This document shows positions 1 through 8,437 of a stretch of 64,000 bases of DNA, one piece after another. Position 1 is the stretch's first letter. Every line of letters begins with the position of its first letter. Origin of the DNA: Flavobacterium sp. ENC (GTDB lineage: Bacteria; Bacteroidota; Bacteroidia; Flavobacteriales; Flavobacteriaceae); assembly GCF_020991415.1 (NCBI RefSeq), contig NZ_JAJMOY010000002.1, forward strand, positions 682,001 to 746,000. The letters are read 5' to 3'. The position numbers and the translations under genes are program-made. The notes under the pieces were generated by a model. The model saw nothing but the letters and a program-made list of their open reading frames with translations. It ran no database searches and was not told the origin of the DNA.

Positions 1-1794
1 AACAATAACGGCATGGCATGGACAGGCGATGGTGCAGTTAACTGGATGGACTGTGTTGTTTTTGACCCTGCTAATCCTTCAATAGTACAGGTAATAGGCG
101 GTGGAGGGGTATATACCTGTTCTGATATTGCAGCTGCGAATCCTTCCTGGAAGTGTGATGTGATCGGAATTGAAGAGACTGCATTTCTCGACGGGATAAG
201 TGTACCCGGAGGACCATTTATTTCCTCTTTCGGAGACGTATGTGGTTTTGTACATGATCCGCTGACTTCTTTTCCATCAGCAAAACTTTCTCCTACAGAT
301 GGAAATAACCAGAGCATTGCTTACGCTGCCGGCAATACAAACAAAATAGTAAGGGCTTCGAGTGGGGGAAGTGTTATTTACTATTCTGTGAACAAGGGGA
401 CTACATGGACGGCTTCGGCTACTAATATGGGTCCGAACGGTAGGGTAGCCATCAGCGCTGATGGAGGCACGATCCTCCACCGCCCCGGGGGTTCCACAAC
501 TACCTATTATACCACCAATAATGGAGGAAGCTGGTCCGGTTGTTCAGGTGTGTCGTCTTCAGACGCCGTTCCGGTAGCCGACCAGGTAAATTTAAATTAC
601 TTCTATATCTATAATCCGGCGAACGGACAGCTGCTGACAAGTTCCAATAAGGGAGTCAGCTTTTCAGTAGCAGGTACTCCCGGCACCAATACAATTCCGC
701 CCTGGGAAACAACAACACTGATCCGCTCGGTGCCTGGCTTAGAAGGACATATTTGGGTGCCTCTTGGCGGCAATGGATTAAAATATTCGACCAACTATGG
801 AGCGGCTTATACAACTGTTGCCAATGTAACATATTGCAAAACTATCGGAATAGGAAAAGCAATGTCCGGCGCAAGCTATCCTACTATTTTCATCTGGGGA
901 ACAGTGTCGGGTGTCAATGGTCTTTTCAGATCAGCAGACCAGGGTGCTACATGGCTCAGAATCAATGATGATGCCCATGAGTTTGGAGGTACATCATTGC
1001 TTATCGGAGACATGAATGTTGCCGGAAGAGTATACATGGGTGCTGCAGGAGGAAGAGGTCTAATTTACTGGGATCCTTCGGAATCTTCAGCTTCCTACGT
1101 TACTTTAGCCAATAGAGGTACCAATTTGCTGATGGATGGGATGTACAGGTCTGACAATGGTTCCAATGCGGGACAATACGCCAGCAGCGGCGCTACGGCA
1201 CAACAATGGTCGATTGAAACAGTTGGAAACTATGTAATGTTGAAGAATCGTGCTTCAGGATTGTATCTTGATGGCATGTACAGAAATTCCAATGGTTCCG
1301 TAGTAGGGCAATATAGTTTTAGTGCTACAGACGCACAATACTGGACACGCGAAACAGCAGGCAGCTATGTTAAGTTTAAAAACAAAGCCACAGGTCTGTA
1401 TCTCGATGGAATGGGGACTACCACTAATGGTGCTGATTTATTTCAATGGAGCCAGAGCAGCAGTTTTAATCAGGAATGGTCAATAAATATAACAGGAAGC
1501 CAAAATTTAAAAACGAATTCGTTCTCTCAGGATATTTCAGAGGATTCAGGGTTTTCGATAGCGTTTTATCCAAATCCGTTTAGTACTGAATTTAAGATTG
1601 AAGCAACAAAATCGAATGAACCAATTCGTGCCAGCATTTTTGATGTTACAGGAAAAAAAGTACAGGAAGCAGTATCCTCTCCGCAATTAAAGCAATTGTT
1701 AATGGGGGGGTTATTACAACCCGGATTATACATAGTGAAGGTTGAAGGAGTAAACTCAAATTTCTCAAAATCATTTAAGATTCTTAAAAAATAG
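1..1794 (+). CDS. GH74-type beta-propeller glycosidase with ricin lectin and T9SS domains (5' truncated)
   Basis: The reading frame is open from base 1, so the true start lies left of the window; the visible part is about 597 residues. The first 350 or so residues match the second half of GH74 xyloglucanase-type propellers: a DPANP segment, then GIEETAFLDGISVPGG, then GDVCGFVHDPL, and late on TWLRINDDAHEFGG with GRVYMG, all landmarks of that family. Residues around 365-495 form a ricin-type lectin domain with three repeats containing LxDGM and QxW-like (QQW, QYW, QEW) elements. The last 80 residues are a T9SS type A sorting domain (YPNPF near its start, GLYIVKV near the end), so the protein is probably exported and surface-anchored or released. 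It heads a run of + strand glycosidases. The exact substrate is uncertain, since GH74-like propellers also occur on non-xyloglucan glycans. Confidence 0.75.
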   Translation, partial: NNNGMAWTGDGAVNWMDCVVFDPANPSIVQVIGGGGVYTCSDIAAANPSWKCDVIGIEETAFLDGISVPGGPFISSFGDVCGFVHDPLTSFPSAKLSPTDGNNQSIAYAAGNTNKIVRASSGGSVIYYSVNKGTTWTASATNMGPNGRVAISADGGTILHRPGGSTTTYYTTNNGGSWSGCSGVSSSDAVPVADQVNLNYFYIYNPANGQLLTSSNKGVSFSVAGTPGTNTIPPWETTTLIRSVPGLEGHIWVPLGGNGLKYSTNYGAAYTTVANVTYCKTIGIGKAMSGASYPTIFIWGTVSGVNGLFRSADQGATWLRINDDAHEFGGTSLLIGDMNVAGRVYMGAAGGRGLIYWDPSESSASYVTLANRGTNLLMDGMYRSDNGSNAGQYASSGATAQQWSIETVGNYVMLKNRASGLYLDGMYRNSNGSVVGQYSFSATDAQYWTRETAGSYVKFKNKATGLYLDGMGTTTNGADLFQWSQSSSFNQEWSINITGSQNLKTNSFSQDISEDSGFSIAFYPNPFSTEFKIEATKSNEPIRASIFDVTGKKVQEAVSSPQLKQLLMGGLLQPGLYIVKVEGVNSNFSKSFKILKK

Positions 1795-1836
1795 ATCTGT
1801 TTATTGAGATTTGAAAAAATTATAAATAAAAGAGAT

Positions 1837-3471
1837 ATGAAAATGAACCGGTTTATAGTGGCTTGCATCCTGTTTTCGCATTTTTTGACAGCTCAGGAAA
1901 AGTACCTATCCCCAATCAGGGAAGGTAATGAACCTGTTGCTGCCGGAAAGTTTGCATCAACTTGGCAATCCCTGCAGCAATATAAAACACCTGAATGGTT
2001 CCGTAATGCCAAGTTTGGGATATGGGCGCATTGGGGACCACAGTGCCAGCCGGAACAAGGAGACTGGTTTGGGAGATTCATGTATAATGAGGGGGGTGAC
2101 CAATATAAATGGTTTGTTGAACATTACGGGCATCCCTCCAAAGTTGGATTCAAGGAAGTCATTAAGGATTGGAGAGCTGAAAATTGGGATCCGGATAAAC
2201 TTGTAGCATTATACAAACGTGCGGGAGCCCAGTATTTCTTTGCAATGGCCAATCATCATGATAACCTGGATTTGTGGGATAGCAAATATCAGGAGTGGAA
2301 CTCGGTACGCGTGGGACCTAAGAAAGATATTATTACCGGCTGGTCAAAAGCAGCAAAAAAATATAATCTTCCATTCGGACTTAGTGTACACGCTTCACAT
2401 GCCTGGACGTGGTTTGAAACCGCCCAGCGTTCAGATAAGACCGGAGCATTAGCGGGAGTTCCCTACGATGGAAAGCTCACCAAAGCAGATGGTAAAGGAA
2501 CATGGTGGGAAGGACTTGATCCTGCGGAACTTTATGCCCAAAACCATCCTATGAGCAAGGGAAGTGAAAAAGATCTGTATGCCTTATGGAATCAGTGGGA
2601 CTGGAGCAATGAAGCAGCAGTACCTTCACAGGAGTACTGCGAAAAATTCTATAACCGAACTATAGATCTTATCCATAAATACAATCCGGATTTGCTTTAT
2701 TTTGATGATGTTGCACTTCCTCTTTATCCGGTAAGTGATGCGGGACTCAAAATTGCAGCTGATTATTATAATCATAATATGGCAACCCATAATGAAAAGC
2801 TGGAAGCCGTGTTATTTGGAAAAATATTAACCGATGAACAAAAAAAATGCATGGTATGGGATGTAGAGCGAGGGGCACCCGATACCGTCCAAAACCTCCC
2901 ATGGCAAACCTGCACCTGCATTGGTGACTGGCATTACAGTAAGTCCGTTTATGAAAATAACGGCTATAAATCTGCCGCTACAGTAATTCATATGTTGGTT
3001 GATATTGTCAGTAAAAATGGCAACCTGCTGCTTAATATTCCGGTCAGGGGAGACGGCACAATCGATGATAAGGAGGTGGCAATTCTTGAAAAAATAGCGG
3101 CCTGGATGGATGTCAATAAAGAAAGCATTTTTGATACGCGTCCATGGAAATACTTTGGTGAGGGACCTGCTTCAGAATCGGTAAAAACCGCTGACAACAA
3201 AAGTTTTAATGAAGGAAAAATAAAGTTATCGGCTAAAGACATCCGCTACAATCAAAACGGAAAAATTATTTACGCCACCCTTTTAGGAATACCTTCGGAT
3301 AACATTTGCTTAAAATCATTGGGCAAGAATAAAAATAAAGATAAAATTAAAAGTATACAGATACTGGGAAGTAAAGAGAAACTTTCATGGAAGCAATATG
3401 CGGACTCACTGGTAATTATAAAGCCTAAGATTATTCCGAATGATATTGCAGTAGTGCTTAAGATAAAATAG
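1837..3471 (+). CDS. Alpha-L-fucosidase, GH29 (copy 1)
   Basis: Exported GH29 retaining fucosidase, predicted to release terminal alpha-L-fucose from plant glycan side chains. I place the start at ATG 1837, not the upstream TTG, because this gives a clean signal peptide (MKMNRFIVACILFSHFLTAQ) and length 544. GH29 features include the FGIWAHWGPQC segment, AMANHHDNLDLWDS and the active-site strand LLYFDD; the first Asp (D290) is the expected nucleophile. A C-terminal beta domain follows. The stop of the GH74-like gene lies 42 bases upstream, so the two are probably co-transcribed. The protein is about three-quarters identical by eye to the second GH29 at 6475, which points to a local duplication with GH51 now between the copies. 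Confidence 0.9.
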   Translation: MKMNRFIVACILFSHFLTAQEKYLSPIREGNEPVAAGKFASTWQSLQQYKTPEWFRNAKFGIWAHWGPQCQPEQGDWFGRFMYNEGGDQYKWFVEHYGHPSKVGFKEVIKDWRAENWDPDKLVALYKRAGAQYFFAMANHHDNLDLWDSKYQEWNSVRVGPKKDIITGWSKAAKKYNLPFGLSVHASHAWTWFETAQRSDKTGALAGVPYDGKLTKADGKGTWWEGLDPAELYAQNHPMSKGSEKDLYALWNQWDWSNEAAVPSQEYCEKFYNRTIDLIHKYNPDLLYFDDVALPLYPVSDAGLKIAADYYNHNMATHNEKLEAVLFGKILTDEQKKCMVWDVERGAPDTVQNLPWQTCTCIGDWHYSKSVYENNGYKSAATVIHMLVDIVSKNGNLLLNIPVRGDGTIDDKEVAILEKIAAWMDVNKESIFDTRPWKYFGEGPASESVKTADNKSFNEGKIKLSAKDIRYNQNGKIIYATLLGIPSDNICLKSLGKNKNKDKIKSIQILGSKEKLSWKQYADSLVIIKPKIIPNDIAVVLKIK

Positions 3472-3755
3472 GCAGAGAGATTGTACAGCTTTATTTATTG
3501 ATAAATAAAAGGTTTTATAATTTAAGTAACTAGTATCTAATCAGTAGAATAATAATTTTAAAAAATGCAAAAATCAAATAAACGTTACTGTAAAACAATG
3601 ATGCTCCGTAACGTTCCGGAATTATAAAATGGATCAGCTATAAAAAGCCTAGATAAAGCTAAACGAACATGAGGCATTAACTTCCGATACTAGGGAAGCG
3701 TTACTAACTGCTGCCTTGGTGACAGTTAGCTGTAAATGAAAAAAATAATAAACTA

Positions 3756-6173
3756 ATGAAAAAAGACATAAATAAACATCTTGTTACGGGCTTATTGCTT
3801 TGCGGACTGAGTACTGTTCTGAATGCGCAGACGACCAAAGCGGGTAAAGCTAAAATTACGGTTGAAGTCAACACACCCGGACATTGTATTCCATCAACAT
3901 TATTCGGAAGCTTTTTCGAAGATATTAACCATTCAACCGATGGCGGTCTTTATCCCGAGCTTATAAGGAATCGTTCGTTTGAGGATTCTGATACGCTTGA
4001 AAACTGGAAATTTATAAATCAGGATGATGCCAGCAAGGCCTCGGTCATTAATATAGATGCTTTGTATCCGCAAGCTGGAGGGTTAAACGTATTCAATCGA
4101 AAATATCTTTCCATTGAGGCCAAAGGAGAATTTAAGCTGGAAAATTATGGATTCTGGGGAATGAATATTGTTAAAGGGAATTCATATACCTTCAAATTAG
4201 CAGCGCGTAGTGTTGAAGGCTTCAATGCACCGCTCAAGGTTAGTATTGTAAGTGCTGCCGGTATCGTGCTGGCTAATGCTGAAGTGAAAGGCTTTGATGA
4301 GGGATGGAAATACTATACCGTTAGTTTAACGGCGACAGAAAGCGACCCTAAAGCCCATATTGAGATAAGTGCGAAAGGTAATGGCCGCTTATATATGGAT
4401 ATGATTTCGCTCATGCCCGGTCAAACGTGGAAAAACCATGGACTCCGGACAGATCTGGCGGAAGCCTTTAATGCTATGCAGACTAAGGTTTTCAGGTTTC
4501 CGGGCGGCTGTTGGGTAGAAGGAGATAGTTTCAGGCAAATGCACAATTGGAAAAAAACAATTGGAAACATCGATACGCGTACCTCGTCATGGAATTTCTG
4601 GGGCTATAATGCTACTCAGGGTTTAGGTTATCACGAATATCTGCAGCTGGCAGAAGATCTTGGTGCTGAGCCTTTGTTTTGTATCAATGTCGGAATGTCG
4701 CATAGAGATTTTGTACCCATGGATCAAATGGGACAATGGGTACAGGATGCGTTGGATGCAATAGAATATGCAAATGGGTCTGAGACTTCTGTTTGGGGAA
4801 GCATCCGTGCTAAAAACGGCCATCCTAAACCGTTCAATATGAAATATATTGAGATAGGAAACGAAAACGGAGGCGACCAGTATGCAGAGCGATGGAAGCT
4901 TATTGCTAACGCCATCCGCACAAAATATCCTGATATTACACTTATTGCCAACAGTTGGGGAGTATATCCCAAAGACCCCATGCCAGATTTGATTGATGAG
5001 CATTATTATGATAATCCTGAGTGGTTTATTCTGAACGCTGACAAGTATGACAATTACGACAGAAAAAGCCCGAAAATATTCGTTGGCGAATATGCGGTAA
5101 CAAGTAAAACAGGCAAGGGCAACCTGCGTGGTGCTATTGGCGAGGCTGCCTGGATGACGGGTCTGGAACGAAACTCAGACGTGGTTACCATGAGTGCTTA
5201 TGCGCCTCTGTTTTGTAATGTGAACCATAGGGCATGGCCTATTAACCTGATTAATTTTGATAGTCAGCACTGGTATGGTCTGCCAGGCTATTATGTTCAG
5301 CAGTTGTTTGCCCAAAACCAGGGTACCGTCTCTCTGCCTGTAAAAGTAACAGGAGCACCACTCCTGGCATTTTATGAAAAAGGAGGGCTTGGATTTGGTA
5401 CTTCAAACAATTCGGCAGAGTTTAAAGACGTAAAAGTACTTGCATCGGATGGCCGTGTTTTGTTTCAATCGGATTTTACAAAAAACATTGATGACTGGCA
5501 AAAAACAGCAGGAGAGTGGGCCGTAAAAGACGGCGTACTTCGTCAGTCCGCAACCACTGTTAATGCTTCAGCTTTTTTCGGTGACAAATCATGGACCGAT
5601 TATACAGTTACCTTCAAAGGACGTAAAATTTCCGGAGAGAATGGTATCCAGATTTATTTCAGGAATCAGAATAAAGAAGATCAGATGCGATGGGAAATCG
5701 GCTGTAATAAAAATACTGGCTTTACGCTGGACAATGGATTCAGCAAGCAAATTATTCCCGGAAGTATAGAAACAGACCGATGGTATGATATTAAAGTTGA
5801 AGTTAAAGGAGGCACAATTAAAGGGTATCTTGATGGTAAACTTATTCAGGAAATAGCAACGCCAAATCTAAAAACCAGCAGCATTTGTGTAAGTGCGGCT
5901 AATGATGAACTTTCGGGAGATATTATCCTTAAAGTTGTTAATGCAGCACCCGGTACTGTAAAAACAGAAATTAATTTGTCAGGAGCCGAAAAGCTGGCCG
6001 GAAAAGGAAAAGCTATTGTGCTTACATCGGCCAGTCCGCTGGATGAAAATACAATGGAACAACCTGCTAAAGTTTCGCCAAAAACAGAAAATGTGAAATT
6101 TTCAGGAACCACTCTTACACGTTCTTTTCCTGGAAATTCATTAACGATATTACGTTTGGAAACGCTGCATTAG
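3756..6173 (+). CDS. Alpha-L-arabinofuranosidase, GH51, with an inserted LamG/DUF1080-like domain
   Basis: Predicted exported enzyme of 805 residues that removes alpha-L-arabinofuranose from arabinan, arabinoxylan or arabinogalactan side chains. It has a signal peptide (residues 1-25, ending NAQ). The N-terminal motif LFGSFFEDINHSTDGGLYPEL is typical of GH51. A carbohydrate-binding-like segment occupies about residues 75-230. The catalytic barrel contains EIGNENGG, with acid/base E370, and VGEYAV, with nucleophile E445. Residues about 550-720 form a laminin-G/DUF1080-type beta sandwich inserted before the terminal GH51 beta domain, which makes the protein longer than simple bacterial GH51 enzymes; such insertions are known in Bacteroidota. 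The 284-base gap upstream has no recognisable gene and may contain its own promoter. Confidence 0.9.
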   Translation: MKKDINKHLVTGLLLCGLSTVLNAQTTKAGKAKITVEVNTPGHCIPSTLFGSFFEDINHSTDGGLYPELIRNRSFEDSDTLENWKFINQDDASKASVINIDALYPQAGGLNVFNRKYLSIEAKGEFKLENYGFWGMNIVKGNSYTFKLAARSVEGFNAPLKVSIVSAAGIVLANAEVKGFDEGWKYYTVSLTATESDPKAHIEISAKGNGRLYMDMISLMPGQTWKNHGLRTDLAEAFNAMQTKVFRFPGGCWVEGDSFRQMHNWKKTIGNIDTRTSSWNFWGYNATQGLGYHEYLQLAEDLGAEPLFCINVGMSHRDFVPMDQMGQWVQDALDAIEYANGSETSVWGSIRAKNGHPKPFNMKYIEIGNENGGDQYAERWKLIANAIRTKYPDITLIANSWGVYPKDPMPDLIDEHYYDNPEWFILNADKYDNYDRKSPKIFVGEYAVTSKTGKGNLRGAIGEAAWMTGLERNSDVVTMSAYAPLFCNVNHRAWPINLINFDSQHWYGLPGYYVQQLFAQNQGTVSLPVKVTGAPLLAFYEKGGLGFGTSNNSAEFKDVKVLASDGRVLFQSDFTKNIDDWQKTAGEWAVKDGVLRQSATTVNASAFFGDKSWTDYTVTFKGRKISGENGIQIYFRNQNKEDQMRWEIGCNKNTGFTLDNGFSKQIIPGSIETDRWYDIKVEVKGGTIKGYLDGKLIQEIATPNLKTSSICVSAANDELSGDIILKVVNAAPGTVKTEINLSGAEKLAGKGKAIVLTSASPLDENTMEQPAKVSPKTENVKFSGTTLTRSFPGNSLTILRLETLH

Positions 6174-6474
6174 AGGATGACAGGCAGTTAAAAAAATAAA
6201 ACATACAGTTACTTTTTTTGTAAAAATAATATAATAACCTGATTTTGATGTCTACTACGCCGTTTGCAAGTGTGTAACAGACCTTCTCCTCCTGTGAGAG
6301 AACCGACTATTGAATTCAGGTTAATAACAATTTTTTGATTCACGTTTTCGAGTTTACAAATAAGCCTTTGTACTTTGTAGAGGAAAAAGTAGTTTTAAAA
6401 AAATCAAATATAATCTGATAAAACAATATAGACAGAGTTATTAAAAGATTGGTAAAAAGCAAAATAATAGTATT
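6174..6474. other. Intergenic region upstream of second GH29
   Basis: 301 bases without an open frame of interest. A TTTGTACTTTG element near 6370-6380 resembles, but does not match, the Bacteroidota -7 box TAnnTTTG, so promoter assignment is weak. No terminator hairpin or RNA gene was seen. Confidence 0.4.
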
Positions 6475-8112
6475 ATGAATTTAAAAATTTCAATGAAAGT
6501 TAGTCTGTCCATAGCCGTTTTTATGCTATTCTCCTGTTTCCTGAAGGCTCAGGAAAATTCTCCATTGCCTGTGGGAGAAGCTAAAGAACAGGTTGCTGCT
6601 GGAAAGTTTAAGCCAACCTGGGAATCTCTTGGCCAATACAAAGTTCCTGAATGGTTTCGCAATGCAAAATTTGGTATCTGGGCACATTGGGGGCCACAGT
6701 GCCAGCCTGAACAGGGGGACTGGTATGCACGTGGTATGTATGAAGAAGGTTCTGATTACTACAAGTGGCATGTTGCTCATTATGGTCACCCTTCCAAAGT
6801 GGGCTTTAAAGATGTAATTCAAGACTGGAAAGCCCAGAATTGGGATCCTGAAAAATTGGTAAAATTATACAAACGTGCGGGTGCTCAATATTTCTTTGCC
6901 ATGGCCAATCATCACGACAATCTGGATTTATGGGACAGCAAGTACCAGGAATGGAATTCAGTTCGTGTGGGTCCTAAAAAGGATATTATAAATGGTTGGT
7001 CAAAAGCCGCTAAAAAAGAAGGGCTTCCTTTTGGATTAAGTGTACATGCCGCCCATGCATGGATGTGGTACGAAACGGCACAGGGCGCCGATAAATCCGG
7101 AGAATTTATCGGTATTCCATACGATGGAAAACTTACAAAAGCAGCAGGAAAAGGTACTTGGTGGGAAGGATTGGATCCTCAGGAATTGTATGCACAAAAT
7201 CATGAAGTAAGCAAGGGGAAGGGATGGAATTGGGAATGGCAGGATAAAAGCGCATGGCCTTCGCAAGCGTACTGTGAAAATTTTTATAACCGAACTATGG
7301 ACCTTATTAATTTGTACAATCCTGACCTGCTCTATTTTGATGATACAGCACTCCCATTGTATCCGGTTAGTGATGCTGGTTTAAAAATAGCAGCTCACTA
7401 CTACAACCATAATATGGCAAGCCACAAAGGTAAGCTTGAAGCGGTTCTGTTTGGTAAAATACTCACTGAACAACAAAAGGAATGTATGGTATGGGATGTG
7501 GAACGTGGAGCTCCTGATAAACCACAAGCCAAAGCATGGCAAACCTGCACTTGTATAGGTGATTGGCATTATAATAGAAAGGTATATGATGAAAATCGTT
7601 ATAAATCTGCTGAGAATGTCATTCGTTCTTTAGTAGATATTGTCAGTAAAAATGGAAATTTATTACTCAATATCCCGGTACGTGGAGATGGTACAATTGA
7701 TGATAAAGAAGTTGCTGTTCTTGAAGGTATTGCAGCCTGGATGGACATAAACAAAGAAAGCATCTTCGACACCCGTCCGTGGAAACTGTATGGTGAAGGA
7801 CCAGCCGTTGATCTGGCGAACCCTATTAATAGCCAGGGATTTAATGAAGGAAAAATACAATACTCAGCAAAAGATATTCGATACAATCAGAAAGGAAATG
7901 TATTGTATGCTACGGTGATGGGTACACCAACAGAAAATATTTTATTGAAGTCACTGGCAAAAAAAGAAGGAACAGTAAAAATCAAAAAAATTGAACTTCT
8001 TGGCAGTAAAGAAAAAATTTCATGGAAACAAGAAGCAGATTCATTGGTAATTATAAAACCAAAATCTATTCCGAATAATATTGCGATTGTTTTTAAAATA
8101 GCTATGAAGTAA
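6475..8112 (+). CDS. Alpha-L-fucosidase, GH29 (copy 2)
   Basis: Second exported GH29 fucosidase, 545 residues. Its signal peptide ends at LKAQ (about residue 25). It shares with copy 1 the FGIWAHWGPQCQPEQGDW segment, AMANHHDNLDLWDS, the active-site LLYFDD (first Asp, D289, the expected nucleophile) and the GNLLLNIP strand. The two differ in a loop around residues 230-255: copy 2 lacks a stretch present in copy 1 between HPMSKGSEKD and the following WNQWDW. That loop lies near the active-site entrance in GH29 enzymes, so the pair may differ in linkage or aglycone preference (inference). The gene sits between GH51 and a glycosidase relic. Confidence 0.9.
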   Translation: MNLKISMKVSLSIAVFMLFSCFLKAQENSPLPVGEAKEQVAAGKFKPTWESLGQYKVPEWFRNAKFGIWAHWGPQCQPEQGDWYARGMYEEGSDYYKWHVAHYGHPSKVGFKDVIQDWKAQNWDPEKLVKLYKRAGAQYFFAMANHHDNLDLWDSKYQEWNSVRVGPKKDIINGWSKAAKKEGLPFGLSVHAAHAWMWYETAQGADKSGEFIGIPYDGKLTKAAGKGTWWEGLDPQELYAQNHEVSKGKGWNWEWQDKSAWPSQAYCENFYNRTMDLINLYNPDLLYFDDTALPLYPVSDAGLKIAAHYYNHNMASHKGKLEAVLFGKILTEQQKECMVWDVERGAPDKPQAKAWQTCTCIGDWHYNRKVYDENRYKSAENVIRSLVDIVSKNGNLLLNIPVRGDGTIDDKEVAVLEGIAAWMDINKESIFDTRPWKLYGEGPAVDLANPINSQGFNEGKIQYSAKDIRYNQKGNVLYATVMGTPTENILLKSLAKKEGTVKIKKIELLGSKEKISWKQEADSLVIIKPKSIPNNIAIVFKIAMK

Positions 8113-8135
8113 TTGTTTCTGATTTAGAATGATAG

Positions 8136-8393
8136 TTTAAATATTGGGATCATATCGTTTGGGGCGATCCTGTCCTTCACGGCCCCAAAGGCGATTTAAA
8201 ACTGACCAGCCTCAAATGGCTGGGCGGAACCTCGGGCTGGCGAGAAGCGAATGTCAATCGTACCTGCGACAATAACCCAATTATCATAAATAATGAAACA
8301 CGAGAGGTAATTGGCGCTCATGGAGAATCTGTGATCGTTTATGAATTGCCACAGCATGGGGCAGGGCTGTATAGAATAACTCCTTTGCGATAA
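8136..8393 (+). pseudogene. Relic of an NPCBM-domain glycosidase (GH27-like C terminus)
   Basis: An open frame without a start codon, preceded by a TAG at 8133, reads WDHIVWGDPVLHGPKG, then DLKLTSLKWLGGTSGW, then VIGAHGESVIVYELPQHGAG and LYRITPLR before TAA at 8391. The first parts match an NPCBM (novel putative carbohydrate-binding module) domain, including the usual WxDPxLxGPKG and GWG-like turns. The last 15 residues resemble the end of GH27 alpha-galactosidases (PAHG-ALYRITP). The catalytic domain is absent and NPCBM appears fused directly to the extreme C terminus, as expected from an internal deletion. It is a leftover of a glycosidase gene once part of this locus. Family assignment comes from memory of the motifs only. 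Confidence 0.65.
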
Positions 8394-8437
8394 GATGATC
8401 GACATCCAATAATTCAATAAAATATAAACACAAAAAA

